From Rallus limicola (Eukaryota; Chordata; Aves; Gruiformes; Rallidae), in contig JAKCOZ010000105.1 in the NCBI GenBank assembly GCA_022605955.1, positions 806,001 to 870,000 on the forward strand: DNA of 64,000 nucleotides. The letters are read 5' to 3'. Shown here piece by piece: positions 23,881 to 35,560 of the stretch. The position numbers were made by a program, and so were the translations under genes. Positions within the stretch are counted from its first letter, which is position 1; each line of letters opens with the position of its first letter. The notes under the pieces were generated by a model. It was not told the origin of the DNA. It did no database searches and saw only the letters and a program-made list of their open reading frames with translations.

Positions 23881-24740
23881 AAAGAACCTTGGGCAGGTTT
23901 GGATAGACACCAGAGTGTCCCTATAAATCTGGTTTGGTGCCCCACAGCCAGTGCTGGGGAGGCTGCCAGGCGCCAGTGAACCTCTCCTTTGTGCTGCTTG
24001 CTCATTCCGGAAATACCGGAGCGGTTCCCAGGTAAAGAAGTTTCCCTAGCCTGGAATCACAGAATGTATTGGGTTGGGAGGGACCTTTAGAGGTCTTCTA
24101 GTCCCATCCCTGCAGCGAGCATCTAGTAAAGCGCCTTTACCAGGTCGGATTGCTCAGTCCTGCTTCCCAGACCTGATTACTGGGAGTAGGTGTGGATTCA
24201 TCTTCAAGCATCCAAGGAATAAACAGGAACTGATGGCTCCTGAAGCTGGAGAATGGATGTTTTACTGACTTGAAGCGGGGAGGTCTGTCCAGTGGGGAAA
24301 AACCAGGCATGCATGTGCCTCAGTGTACCTATGGCATGCCACAGGGGCATTGATTGAGTTGGGGGACGCTGGTGCCTTCTCCTCAGGGGTGTGTGCCTGG
24401 CCCAAGCAGCTCAGCAGGCTCTCAGCAGGGCTTTGTGAGGACATGTGTGTGGTCCCTCAACAGGGAGAAGAGCCACCAGCTCCTACAGGATGACATAGCC
24501 CCCGGCACTGCAGCTTTCCTTCTTCCATCGGGGCCGGGGGAGGGAAGGGGACACGCTGGGTGCCTAACGCATCCAAGTTGCTCATCTGAAAAATTAACAG
24601 CAAGAGCCTTTAGCGTCTCCACTCCATAGAAACGCCTTCCTCGGCAGAGGAGCATCTGGCTGGACTGCGCCAGCTCTCTAGGTCTGCGGGCAGTGCCAGT
24701 GGAAGGCACTTACTGTGGTACAGCTCTGTGCCATGGCGAA
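23881..24740. other. Intergenic, contains a CR1 fragment
   Basis: Mixed unique sequence apart from the short CR1 copy at 24,054. No gene is seen. Confidence 0.5.
24054..24115 (-). mobile_element. CR1 LINE fragment (3' end, minus strand)
   Basis: Begins with AATCACAGAATG, the reverse complement of the CR1 3' terminal ATTCTGTGATT unit. It continues with GGGTTGGGAGGGACCTTTAGAGGTC, the standard CR1 antisense opening. Only about 60 bp is recognisable, so the copy is severely 5'-truncated, as is usual for CR1. Confidence 0.8.
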
Positions 24741-25010
24741 GGACTTCAGGCGCTCGGCTTTAAACTGTCTTCTGCTTGAAAGTTCTCAGCAAAGCCATTA
24801 GCTCGGCCGGGAGGAGGTGCCGGGGGTCGGAGGCAGGGGTTATGTTTTTTAACGCAGCTCTTCATCGCTCTTCGCATCCATCTGGGCTGGGGGTGCGAGC
24901 ATGCGCTGTGAGTGTAGCTCACCCACCACTCAAACGTAGTTTTAAGATCATAATTCAATTTCTCTCAGTTATTATTTGCATCATAATATGGATGGTGTGG
25001 CTCTGTCTGT
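24741..25010. promoter_or_regulatory. Candidate CNE 17
   Basis: Ends in a strong run with CATAATTCAATTT and a perfect octamer ATTTGCAT (24,974-24,981) followed by CATAATATGG. The left part (24,760-24,860) is mixed but non-repetitive. Confidence 0.4.
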
Positions 25011-25535
25011 TGGAGGAGCCGGGGGACAAGTGCCGCGTGGGGTCCCCGAGCCCTGTCGCTGCTGTGGCACGTGGATTTGAGTTGATGTTTCCATGAGGAG
25101 GGAGGAGTCCTGCGCCCTGTCCCCATCCTTCCAGCTCCATCCTGCACCAAGAGAAGGGCGCTGAGGCAAGTCGCCCACATTTCTAGCAGGAGAAAGGAGA
25201 GAGATGCTGCAGGAGCTGTTGGCAAAGCCGAGGCACTGCTCTTCCCAGCCGGTGTTAAAATATCCCCGGCTGCCTGGGATTGGCAGTGCTGTGGCAGACG
25301 GATGCTGCGGGTCCCCTCTGGTTGCAAGTGGGAGACGCCGTTAGCCAGCTTCCAGGAGACAGTGGCCAGGACAGGTCCCAGGAGCCCCAGATCTCAGGGT
25401 CTGGGTGAGCCGAGGATGTGGGTACAGTCCATGGGGCCGGTGTGCGAGCTGCAGGTCCTTAACCTCCCCCAGATCCCGGGAACGCCGGGGGGAATAGCTC
25501 TAAACCCCATTTAAATAGGGAGCGGGGGGAGGAAG
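25011..25535. other. Intergenic, no gene seen
   Basis: G+C-rich unique sequence. Nothing is recognised. Confidence 0.5.
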
Positions 25536-25840
25536 AGGGGAACATTTATTAACATCTAATCCTGTTAAGATTTTCTACACCATATGTCTGAGCAGCAGAA
25601 CATGTGAAATGTGTACTAATTACCACTGGCGTGTCGCGTGTGTATATTTTATATGCAGTCCCTGACCTTTTTGTTAATAACTTCACATTATATTCATTGA
25701 CCTGAAACAAATTGAATTCAGTGGCACTCACTCAAGAATTGAATTACATAGTCGTCTTAATTGGTCTCTTATTTAAACGTGGAAAAGTAACAGTTTACCA
25801 CCTGTAATTTTTTTTCTTTTAAGAAATTCCTGCAGCGAGT
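25536..25840. promoter_or_regulatory. Candidate CNE 18
   Basis: About 300 bp of A+T-rich complex sequence with TAATTA (25,617-25,622), TTGTTAATAACTTC, and AAATTGAATTC/AATTGAATTAC repeated cores. The edges against G+C-rich DNA are sharp, especially on the right at about 25,840. Confidence 0.45.
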
Positions 25841-26330
25841 TCATGGGGGTCGTGGCCGGGGAGGGGTTGGAATTACCCCAGAGAACCCACCCCACAGAGT
25901 GGAAAACCCCCCACAAAAGTTTTGTCCCTCTGAAGCGCAAACCACTTGTAAAAGCCTGCAAAAGCAGGCGAGTAATCTCCCCTCCTTGGGGGAAAGGGCA
26001 GTGCTGGGGCAAGCTGCGCCCCCTTGCACCCCCCCCCAGCTCCTGGGAGCCCTCCCACGCCGGGCGAGCATCTCATCATCTCATCTCATCATCATCTCAT
26101 CCCCGTTCATCATCTCTGCTCATCTCATCTCGTGTCTGCTCAGCGCCGCTCGCCCGAGCCACCGGTCCCACCCCAGCCCGGTCCCATCCCAGCCCCTCCA
26201 CTCGTACACGGGGGCCACAGGGTGCCCGCCCCCCTTCCCCAGGGACCACCGCTGACCCAGGGGGACCCTCACCCGCCGTGGGGAAGCCGGGGGCCGGCTG
26301 AAATCTCTGCTTTGCTTCCATCCTTCCAGC
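25841..26330. other. G+C-rich spacer with CAT/CTCAT repeat
   Basis: G+C- and C-rich sequence between two candidate elements. It contains the simple repeat listed next and no gene. Confidence 0.5.
26068..26135. repeat. (CATCT/CAT)n imperfect repeat
   Basis: An interrupted tandem array of CATCT and CATCAT units. Confidence 0.8.
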
Positions 26331-26965
26331 GCCGAGTTAATTGCTGGAGCCGCCGGGAGCAGACTTACTCTTTACTTACTATATTTAACTTAAAAATGCA
26401 AATGTTATTAGTGTCCCGATGGCTGATAAGAGCGCCTTTGTGCCATGCTTTAACCTCTATTAGGGGGGATTACGCGAACGTAGCCACATTGGCATTTTCT
26501 AAGTGTCACGATGACAGCACTTGCTGCACAAATGCCTGGCTGTCACACTGAGGTTTATCACTGGGTTTTTTCCTCCGAATGCAGACTAATAAGCCCAGAA
26601 ATTACAATTGCCTCCCTGCCGAATCTGTGATAGGCGGAAATAATGATATCAGTGCCCTGCTAATCTCCTTGCCTCCGCGCTTGGCACCATCCTATTGAGT
26701 CACCTGTCATACGCCGCTTTGATGAGGCGAATTCAATCTCTCGGCTATAATGACAATGGAGCCATTTTAATGTTTGGAAATGATTATGTGAAGGTTTCTC
26801 TTTGCTCTGTCTTGGCAAGCAAACCAGGTCAGCGTTCGGGCTGCGGCTCCCGCCGCCGCTAACAACTTGGAAGGAGCTGGGCTGTATTAAGTGAATATGC
26901 CAAGTTATTAGAAAGGCGACGCCGGAGGTGGCTTCGAGGGGGGAGGCTCCTTTTATTCCCCTTTT
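26331..26965. promoter_or_regulatory. Candidate CNE 19 (strong)
   Basis: About 600 bp of motif-dense, non-repetitive sequence. It has the octamer ATGCAAAT (26,396-26,403), CTAATAAGCCC and AAATTACAATTGCC near 26,580-26,615, GGCGAATTCAATC, and TATAATGACAATGG near 26,745. SOX-like ACAATGG and homeodomain cores co-occur. It is among the best candidates here for deep conservation. Confidence 0.5.
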
Positions 26966-28240
26966 CACAGCGAGGCACCAGAAGATGCTTTACACACACA
27001 AGCATCGCACACGCCTACGTGGTGCCATGCACACACCAGCGCCTCGCAGCACCCCTGGGTGCCCCTGAGCACACGTGTCTCACAGCCAGTGCGGTATCCT
27101 CGGTGCTTTGGGTGCTCCTCCGGTGCTGGTACCCACACTGCTGCTCCAGGATGAGCACAAGAGTGGATGTGGGTGCATCTCCTGCCCTGAGGGCTCGGAC
27201 CTCAGTGGCTCACTGGGTAAAGTGTGATGCATCATTGGGTAAAACAAGGGACCACCTCGTCTCAGGGTGAGGTTCATTACACCACACGCGTTTGATACTC
27301 CGCTCCGGGTCTTCGTGGTTGGGTTACCCATGCCAGAGGGCAGGGCAGAGCTGGCTGCTGAACCAGCCCCACACCTCCACCTTTCCCTTAAAGACTCAAG
27401 CTCAAAGCGATGTCCTGCTGTCTGGGGACTGTCCCATCACAGAGACAAGCAAAGATAGAAAAGCACCTGTCTGCCCAGCCCATCATACACCGAGCGCACT
27501 TGGAACTCTGCATCTACACGGCGAGCTACAGAAGCCTGAGCTCTGCCTGGCTTAGCAAGGCAAGCACTAAGCCCCCCATGCTGGCTTAGGGAAGGGGAAT
27601 TGAGTGGCTCTGCTGCCCAAGGAGACATGCAGGACCATGATAGGGAGAGGGCTGCTGGGTACAGGGCCTTGCATCCCACATGGGATTCCTGCCCCATGTG
27701 GGATTCCTGCCCTGCACTCGTCTCCAGTGGCTTTGGGGGGGGGAGAAACGGAACATCTCCCCTTCCCAAGTCCGCCTCTGTGCTGCCAGGGGTCTCACCC
27801 AGGCACACAGCATGCTACCGTCACGCAGGAGCTGACAGTAAAGCTCTGCTGCTGTGTTTTAACATAAAACTACTGACATCTCTTTGAGCAGTCAGAGGTC
27901 CCATGTTCATGGTGGAGCACGCTGTCAGGCTTAACAAGAGCTTAAAGTCATCCTGGGGAGCTGCAGGGACCCTTGCAGCCCCCAGCCAGAATTTCATTGC
28001 TTGGTGTGAAACATGGGTGGCTGTGCCTAGAGAGCCCTTCCCAGCATCCCTCTGGCAGAGAGCCCTTTTGGGACTCAGGCAGCGTGGACGCAGCCCAATC
28101 CCAATCAGTGATGGTCTCCATCACTGGCACAAGGCATCCCTAGCCCACCCTCCAGCTTCAGGGTGTGGTACCCAGGGGCAGGCGAGGGGACGCTGCACCC
28201 AGCGGGCAGGGGGGGCGTCTCTCCAACATCTCCCTGCTGG
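26966..28240. other. Intergenic, no gene seen
   Basis: Mixed G+C-rich sequence. A short tandem/palindromic duplication is listed separately. No gene is seen. Confidence 0.5.
27675..27711. repeat. 18-bp tandem duplication
   Basis: Two near-identical copies of an 18-bp unit containing GGGATTCCTGCCC stand head to tail. Each unit also carries a CACATG/CATGTG half, so the pair forms an overlapping dyad. Confidence 0.8.
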
Positions 28241-28680
28241 CATTCACTGCTGGGTTATTAGCGCTTATTAACGCGGCGTTAATTCTCTGAAGTCTTGACC
28301 AACTCTTTGATAAGGGAGGAATAAAGAAGCAGAATTTCAGATGTCAAGCTTTTATTAACAAAAGTGTTCAAGGCCATCTCTGGATGGATATTACGGGCTG
28401 CTTTCACTCCGCTCTCCAGTTTATGAAAAGCAATTGTTTAGCTGTATGGAGAGTGCAGAGCAGAATCGAATTGACCCGCGCGATACGGGAAGCAGCACCG
28501 AGCCCATTTAACTGAGGGCCCTTTGAAAGGAATCTTCTTTATTAGGGATGAGTGCTGAAATTATTTCAAGGAAGTGATTATCTGTCTAATAATTTTAAAT
28601 GCATCGCCGGCTCCCCCGCACGTGAAATTAAAGGCGGCAGATTTGGAGATAGGCTGGGGCACACGGCGAGCAGCGTGCTG
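28241..28680. promoter_or_regulatory. Candidate CNE 20
   Basis: Contains closely spaced TTATTAGCGCTTATTAACGC and CGTTAATTCTC cores at about 28,254-28,288. Then come AAGCTTTTATTAAC and GCAATTGTTTAGC. Near 28,570-28,605 there is TAATAATTTTAAATGC. The whole block is non-repetitive. Confidence 0.45.
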
Positions 28681-28759
28681 GCACTGGCTCGGGGATGGTC
28701 CCCTGGTGCTTGTTTTTGGGGATGCTTCTGGTGGGAGCCTTGCCCTGTGCGGTCACGCT

Positions 28760-29010
28760 GGCCAGGGTGGGGTTGAGGGGGGTGGGTGAGTGGGGAGGGA
28801 TGGATTTGCGGGGGTATGGATGCGCGGGGAGGTGGATGTATGGGTGAAATGGCTGCGTTGGTGGGGTGGATACGTGGGTGGGATGGATGTATGGCTGGAT
28901 GGAATTGGGGGGGGGGGTGTGTCTGCATGGGTGGGATGGATATGTGGTGGGGACAGCTGTGCGGGTGGGATGGGTGTGTGGATGTCGGTGTTTGGGTTGC
29001 AGGGTCCTCT
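28760..29010. repeat. GGATG/GTGGG-rich minisatellite
   Basis: About 250 bp of degenerate units built on GGGATGGAT, GGGTGG and GTATGG, strongly G-rich on the plus strand and with a G10 run near 28,907-28,916. The period is irregular (mostly 12-24 bp). Open frames through it encode only Gly/Trp/Met-rich or His/Pro-rich repeats and are not genes. Confidence 0.75.
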
Positions 29011-29124
29011 GGGTTTGGTTCCCCACGCACGCACCCGGGCAGGCTGGGGATGCACCAGCCCCACGCGTGCCTGCATAGAGGGGGGTCTGGGTGCAGCACC
29101 CCCCCACACCCCACGCACCCCCAC

Positions 29125-30190
29125 ATCTCCCTTAATTAAGGCAGCCAATCTAATTATGGCGGCGCCCCGCCGCAGCGCGCCGTGGGGGCGCATCAAAGCC
29201 CGCGCGGGGCACGCGTGGGGGGCGCACGCAGGCAGCCCAATTACCCAAGTTAAGAAAACATCCCTGTAATTAGCCAGGCAACTCTGAGCACAAGGAATGG
29301 AAATTAGTCACAGCGCAATAAATTAGCCGGTGCATATATTACGTGCCGCCAGCACCCTGGGGGCCTCCTGTTTGCAAGGCTTTGGTTTGCAACCCCATGC
29401 TCTCAATAAAGCATTCATCCCTGGGTGATTATGTTCCAGCTAAAGGAGTTTTTAACTGAATTACAAATTTTCTTCCCTAATTCTTTTGTGGGCAGAATTG
29501 GGATCCCTTGCTTTTTTCCTTTTTTTTTTTTTTTTTTAATTTTTGTTTTTATTTGAAGGTCTGGGGAGCAAATCCACTTCCCTCCCCCTTCAGCTAATAA
29601 TTAATTTTCAGCTTTTCAGGATGCTCCAAGCCCCTGCATTGTTTGCTTTAATTAGGAGCAGTAGTTAAGGAACTATTTCAAAATCCCTCCCCAATTTTGA
29701 ACTATTTTAGCTGTCGTTTCTTTACTGGGGGAAGAAAAGGGGGGGCTGGAGGGGGGGGCAAAGCAGGAAATTGGACTGTAGCAGCACATAACATTTGCAT
29801 CAAAATAATACAGCCGGCAACAGAAAATCACAATCACATCACTCAGAAGGAAGGAACAGAATACAAATTAAAGGAATAATGTAAATTTTTTGCCATTAAG
29901 CTTCAATGACCATTTGAAATGGTGCAAGGCACAAAGGTTTTGATGAGCATCATCCAGTTTGATTATTCATACTTGTGCTTCTGCTTGAATTAAAGTAGGA
30001 GTGCTAGAGCCTGTTAAAGCAAAATATTTGAATTGGTAGTGAACTCTCACCTTTACTTGCATCCATTTACTTTTCAAATGAATACCAGATAAGTTAGTGC
30101 ATTTTATAATCGGCCTGTTTGCCAGTGAGTGCTGTCATTACATACCAATTTCTTTTAGAAGTGCTTCCTAAGAAACATTAAATACTTACA
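29125..30190. promoter_or_regulatory. Candidate CNE 21 (about 1 kb) with palindrome and GC insert
   Basis: Opens with the perfect 12-bp palindrome CCTTAATTAAGG (29,130-29,141) and TAATTA (29,151-29,156). A very CpG-dense stretch of about 60 bp follows (29,157-29,235), then A+T-rich homeodomain-type sequence again. A+T-rich complex sequence continues to about 30,190, with CTAATAATTAATTTTCAGC near 29,595-29,615, interrupted by a T18 run at 29,520-29,537 and a G-rich patch at 29,728-29,760. Confidence 0.45.
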
Positions 30191-30395
30191 AATAAGAATG
30201 TGTCCATCACCGGCAGCGGTGCCGCCGAGCAGCGCTGGGCAGGTTGCGTGCCTGACACCCCCAGCCCCACGGGCGAGCTCCCGGGGGGGCTCTGCACCCC
30301 AGCGGTGGGCACACAGCCCGTCCCGGCACCGCCTGCCCCGGCCACGCTGCTTGTGGGGGGCCCGGCAAGCCAGAGACTGAAACCTAGGGGGGTTT
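30191..30395. other. CpG-rich patch
   Basis: About 200 bp of CpG-rich sequence between an A+T-rich element and a pyrimidine tract. Too short for a confident CpG island, and no exon is seen. Confidence 0.4.
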
Positions 30396-30600
30396 ATTTG
30401 GTTTAGCTTTCCTTCCCCTCGGTCTTCCTCACCGCTTCCTTTTCTCTTCCTTTTCCTTTCCTCTTGCTTTTCTCTCTTGCATTTTCTCTTCCTTTTTTCT
30501 CTTCCTTTTTTCTCCCTTTCTTCTTCCTTTGCCTTTTTCCTCTCCTTTTCCCTCTCCTTTTTTTCCATCTTCCTTCTTTGTTTTTAGGTTTTAGATTTTC
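30396..30600. repeat. (CTTTT/CTCTT)n pyrimidine tract
   Basis: About 200 bp almost entirely C and T on the plus strand, of irregular CTTTTC, CTCTTCC and TTTTT units. Such polypurine/polypyrimidine mirror-like tracts can adopt triplex structure. The Lys/Glu/Arg-rich frame on the minus strand is a product of this composition. Confidence 0.85.
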
Positions 30601-31620
30601 ATTTTGTTTCGTGCATTCTTTATTTTTTAATTTGATCATATTTTAGAATAATATTGCATTTTATTTCATCTTGGTTTATTTTATTTGTTGGTATTTTTTA
30701 GTGATTATGAAATAATTAGGGGGGGTTATTAATTATTTTGGTAGTGTCTCTGTAGACCTGAGTTGAGCCTGCAGCAGGACATGTCCTAAGGAGCCTGGCT
30801 TGGAAGGGGAGAGCTGCCCAAGGCTGGGGAAGGCTTCACATCAAAGCCTGGCCAGCTGGTCCCACCGAGGGCAATGCGCCCAGCCGCAGGAGCATCCCCA
30901 GCTTTGCCTGGGCAGATTTTCCATCCGTGGGGAGAGAGGAGGGAGCGTTTGGTGTTGGGTGGTGTCGCTGCTGCGGGCTGGAGTTACCCACACAGCGTGG
31001 TGTGGGGCCGCGATGCAGTGGCCAAGCCAGGGCACGAAGGGGCTGTTGGCCGGGGCGTGGGGACAGCTGGGGTTTGGGGACTTGCTACTGCTGCCAGGTC
31101 CTGTTTCCCCATCCTCCTTTCCAGTCCCACACTGGTACTACCCATGAGTTTTTTTCCATCCTCATTTGCATCTCATGATCATTTTGTGCCCCTCATTTGC
31201 CGCAGCCCTCTGGAGCAGGCAGGGCTCCTCACAAGCCCCTCAAGCTCAGCGTCACTGCACTGCCTGGGTTTGGCTGGTCACTCCCAGCAAGCCAGTGAGC
31301 CTGCATGGACCCGTCCTTCAGCCCCACACACCCAGGGATGGGGCAGCACCAGCCAGGATGGGGTCCTTGGCCACACACAGGGTGTCGGGCTCCTATTATT
31401 GTGCTTTTCCATCGCTCTGGTGTAACTTAAAGAGCCCCACGTGCTTCGGCACCCACTGCGCAGCTGCTGAGGTAGAGGTCTTGCCAACACAGGGGGCTCG
31501 CCAAGGTGGGGGTCCCCGCGTCACATCCCCAAACTCCCTCTGACCTCAGCAGCCTGTGTTCAGGGTCTGCTCCTGGACCCCACTGTTGGACAGACTCGGA
31601 CCCGCAGGACGTTTCACCCT
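30601..31620. other. Intergenic, no gene seen
   Basis: A+T-rich to about 30,760 (TTAATTATTTTGG near 30,729), then G+C-rich unique sequence. No gene is seen. Confidence 0.5.
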
Positions 31621-32130
31621 GGGTGCTCCATAAAATGCCTTTTATTAAAATGGGGGGGGGGGGGGGGTGTGGGGGGTGTAATCAATGCAGCTACACATCA
31701 AAACCTACCCAGCCTCGTTTGGCAGTTTTAAAGCAATCCATCAGCGCCATGAAGGCTGGGTTATTTAAATGATAAAGGATGGGCGATGAATGCGTGCCAT
31801 TGTCTCTGCTTGCTTCTTCCAAGGTGATCTGGGTTACATCTGCGCTCGCAGGGTTAATTTTGAGCTGCTTTTCTTTTAAAAATGTTTTTTTTTTCCCTGA
31901 TTGATGCAGGGGGGCCTCATTTATGTAATATCCTCAATAATTCCCAGATTCCTGCAGATTATGAGGTTATCCCTATGAACTGGGGATGGGGTCTTCCCTG
32001 GCAGGGTCCAGCCATCACCTCTCGCCCTCCCACTCCCCCAATGCCTGTGGCTCTTCATTCCCCTCTTTAATTAAGGATGCTTAATGCACAGCACTCTGGG
32101 GTGTAATTAAAAACAAATAAAATTAAAAGA
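31621..32130. promoter_or_regulatory. Candidate CNE 22 with G16 run
   Basis: The parts at 31,680-31,980 (TTTAAATGATAAAGG, CTCATTTATGTAATATCC, AGATTATGAGG) and 32,065-32,130 look complex and A+T-rich. A run of 16 G at 31,652-31,667 lies at the left edge. Confidence 0.35.
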
Positions 32131-33040
32131 TGGCATGGAAAAGCACAGCCCTGCTCTTCCCTTCCACTTTGTCCCCTTCTCTGCCTGGCTTTTGTGTCAC
32201 CTTTTCCTACACTGTGTGTGCCAAAGCAGGAAGTGGAGCTGCCCCAAAAAGCAAGTGGCCCAAATGAAGCTGCCCCTCGAAGCTGCCCCTCTGTCACCCC
32301 CCCAATAACTTCAACCTGGCCTGTCAGCTCCACGCAAGGAAGCATGGGCTGGAGGCTTTAAGGTCCCAGAGCCCAGGTCCCAGGAAACACCTGGGAATGA
32401 TGGGAACATGGGGGGAAGCAGGCGAGTTCCAGTGCAGTGATGAGAGGAGTGACGTCTGTCCCAGCTTGCTCTGGAGGGAAGAACATCTGGCCTGGGTTCG
32501 CTTTGGAAAGGAAGAAGTGAGGGGGACCCTTGAAAGCACGGGCTGGCATCACTGCTGCAGTGTGCGCAGCCACCAGCAGAGCAGCACCCGGATGAACCTG
32601 GCTCACTGTGCCTGGGCTTGTGGCATGGACACCCCCTGCACACACACACTCCATGCCCACACCCCTATTACCCAGGCAGGCATGTGGCACAGTACCACTG
32701 ATGTGCCACGGGACAAGCCTGAGCCACAGTGCCAGTGGTACTGAAGGGGAAAGCAGCCCAGGGGCATGCTGAGGAGTGATGTCTGAAGAGCCGGGCAGGG
32801 ATGGTGTCTGCTGGGAAGGGCTCCTAGGGCAGTGGGATGTCCAGGCGGCCCAGAAGGCCAGGTGTGGGGTTTGTCTCCCGACAGCATCCCACCTAGGGTC
32901 GCTGTGGAAACGCACCCAGCAGCGATTCCCCTGGGTGCTACAGAGCAGTTACTGCACGGTGTTTTGTTACCCCGTTCCCCAGCATTCGGTGCGTGGCCAG
33001 GGTTGGCTTGTGACAAGGTTCAGAACTCTGACTCCTCTGA
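32131..33040. other. Intergenic, no gene seen
   Basis: G+C-rich unique sequence. Nothing is recognised. Confidence 0.5.
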
Positions 33041-33320
33041 ACTTTCTAACCTTGCGCCAAAGGGAGGGACGCTGAGAGCGACGGGGAAAATTCAATTAAC
33101 TGAGATGACAGAAAAATAATCTACTAAGCGAATGCATCAGGCAATGGGGAGCTTTCATACCTTTCAAAAAGGAAAGAACCCATTTCTTCCCTTGTTATCT
33201 AATGACACAGGAGTTTATTTCTCTGGAAGCAGTTACCAATCTACCTAATGGGGCCTAAACGCTGTTGCCAGGCAATTAGGGCTTTATTGTGCCACTAATT
33301 CTTTCATTTCCGTCACCGGC
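33041..33320. promoter_or_regulatory. Candidate CNE 23 with RFX X-box-like site
   Basis: A complex block with AAATTCAATTAACTGAG and TTATCTAATGAC cores. An RFX-type X-box GTTGCC-A-GGCAAT lies at 33,264-33,276, one base off the consensus GTNRCC(N)RGYAAC, and runs directly into a TTAGGG/ATTA-type core. Distal X-boxes are known in enhancers bound by RFX family factors. The binding here is inferred. Confidence 0.45.
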
Positions 33321-33465
33321 AGTTGTCCCTGCCGAGCACAGGACGCGCTGCGCTGGCACACCGGTGAGTGGCACACCTACAGCCCCGTGCCGGCACCCTG
33401 CATGTTCACCTGGCTGTGGCTTGAGCATCAGGTTGCCCGTTCCTGGCTGCAGACAGGGGGCTGGG

Positions 33466-33510
33466 TGTGTGGGTACCAGGGATGTGTGTGGGTACCAGGG
33501 ATGTGTGTGG
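33466..33510. repeat. 19-bp tandem repeat, about 2.4 copies
   Basis: A 19-bp unit containing GGGTACCAGGGATGTGTG is repeated in perfect register (GGGTACC at 33,471 and 33,490). Confidence 0.9.
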
Positions 33511-34560
33511 CTGCCAGCTGAGGAACGGGCTCAGTTTCTGGATGACTTGTGTGTCTGCCAGTGGAGAGACAATGCCAGCAGCATGGCATTCCCTCGTCAT
33601 CGGGGTGCCACCATCCTCCTCAGGCCACATCCATGGCCGGTGGCGTGGGCTGCTGTCCCTGCAGCCCTCTGTGGATCTGAGCTGGTGGGAGAGCTGCCAC
33701 ACGCTCACACAGCTGCTGTGGGTGCCCAGATCCCCCCTGCTCCGAGCATCCTCCCTCTCACCCCTGCATCCTTCCTCCCAGCATCCCCACCCAGCACGCC
33801 ACGCTGGCCCTGTCTTTTCATCACACTGCCTTGCAAGTCATTCTGGCAATAATTAGGCACTGCTAATTAAAAACACCAATGCTGCCCACCCATGCCTGCT
33901 GCACTGCACGGAGCTGAGCTTGGGCTCTCTGACAGTATTTGTCAGCTCAGCTTGTGCTGGCCTGAAGCCCCTCACTGGGGCAGCAGGACAGCCCTGGGCT
34001 GGGAAGGGGCACCTGGGAGGGGAATGAGCTGTTTTGGAGAGGTGTCAGGGCGCTTGCCTGCTGCTGCTGTGAATGATGGTGACGTGCTGTTTCTCCTGGT
34101 GGCATCTGGGACCCAGGAGCCAAGCCTCGTGATGTTTTGAAACAGCAATAATAGCTCTGAAGCACCTTGTGCTGAGCATCCCACATCCTTGCTGTGGTAG
34201 CTATTTTCTTTGTGGAAAAGAAAGGAAAGCTGAGTTTCCCAGAGAGCGGGGGATTTTGGGAAAGGCAACAGCATCCCAACAAACCCCCCAGAGGGTGAGG
34301 GAGTTTGAGGGATGCTCATGCAAGCCCCTCTTGGGAGGCAGGAGCAGGATGGGGCAGAGGGTGCCCAGGTCTCCAAAGCCCTGTGAGATGGGGGCTGTGG
34401 CTCGGGGGGGACACATGTGGGCTTAGCCCTTCTTCCCCACTGGGGCTGTGTACGTCCCATCTCCTAATTACAGGCTGCTGTTTGTAGAGGGGCACTGAAA
34501 GCACATGGAGCTGGCCCTGCATCCCTTCTGCGGGGCAGGGGGTGCCGAGCTCAGGGCCAC

Positions 34561-34596
34561 GTTACTGACAGTGATGACAGTTACTGACAGTGATAA
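34561..34596. repeat. 19-bp tandem duplication
   Basis: GTTACTGACAGTGATGACA (34,561-34,579) is followed directly by a second copy, identical over its first 16 bases. Confidence 0.9.
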
Positions 34597-35560
34597 CCCC
34601 CTGAGCCGGTGGTGGGGTGAGGCCTTTGGTGTGAATCTTTATCCAGGTGCCATTGATGTCTCCTTTCTGTGCCACAGCTCCATTACAGTCAGTGCACAGA
34701 CACTGGCAAGTCGCTGGGTTACGTGGCTGTTGCCTGCACGTTCTGAGTCAGCTTCACCTAAACCTCCCAGAATTCCATTAAAAATTAACATAAGCGTTCA
34801 ACGTGCTCTGAACCCACTGACCCGGGCTGCTCTGGGCACGCAGGGCCCAGATGGCACCGTGGGGCCCTGAAGTGTCCTCAGGCTGGATATGGCACGAGGT
34901 GGGTCAGTGGCTGAGAATGGCAATTACGAAAGTCCAAAGTCGGCTGGGCTTTTAAGGTGTTTTTAATCACAGAGATGCAAACAAACCCAGAACTGTGGCC
35001 AGCAGTCCAGGCAGCGCCTCTGATGCCGTTGCACAGGTCTGACACGCCGAGCTCTGAGTATGAATCTGTAGCGGTTTTAGTGTTTATCTCCAGTGAGCAG
35101 GACCATAAGGCTCAGCTCCTGGGGCGATGGCCTCAGGGTCACTGGGCAAGCCGAGGGGATAGGGACACCCTTCCCGGAGAGGTGGAGGGGTGGCAGCGGT
35201 GGGAGCAGCATCCCCTTATCCCCACCAAAGGCAGGTGCTCCCCACGCAGCTGGACAGCACGAGTCACGCCGTCTGTGGGCCAGGCTCTGCCAGACATGGT
35301 GCATGACTGTGTCGGGGGCTCTGTGGGCATCTCGTGTCTCACCTGCCACGGCGAAAGCACCATCAGCCTCTCAGCAGGGCCCAGAGGAGCCCCTCCTGCG
35401 CTCCCCGGAGCAGCCCTCATGAGCGGCTGTTGGGCTGAACTCTGCACCCCCCCGAACCACCATGGTCTGGCCCCCTGTTTCCCACCAGGTTTCCCCCCAT
35501 AACCACCAGCCAGCCTGGGTTTGATGGGAGCTGCGCAGCTTTCAAACACCACTTGCAATC

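Larger units (their letters stand above)
33321..35560. other. Intergenic, no gene seen
   Basis: About 2.2 kb of mostly G+C-rich sequence with two small tandem duplications (listed separately) and a short A+T-rich patch at 33,845-33,880 (ATAATTAGGCACTGCTAATT). No gene is seen. Confidence 0.5.

Noticed and set aside
28578..29269. Trp/Gly/Met-rich and His/Pro/Thr-rich frames
   Set aside because: Produced by the GGATG-type minisatellite. No start context or splice signals.
30155..30646. Lys/Glu/Arg-rich minus-strand frames resembling a charged repeat protein
   Set aside because: Produced by a polypurine/polypyrimidine simple tract.
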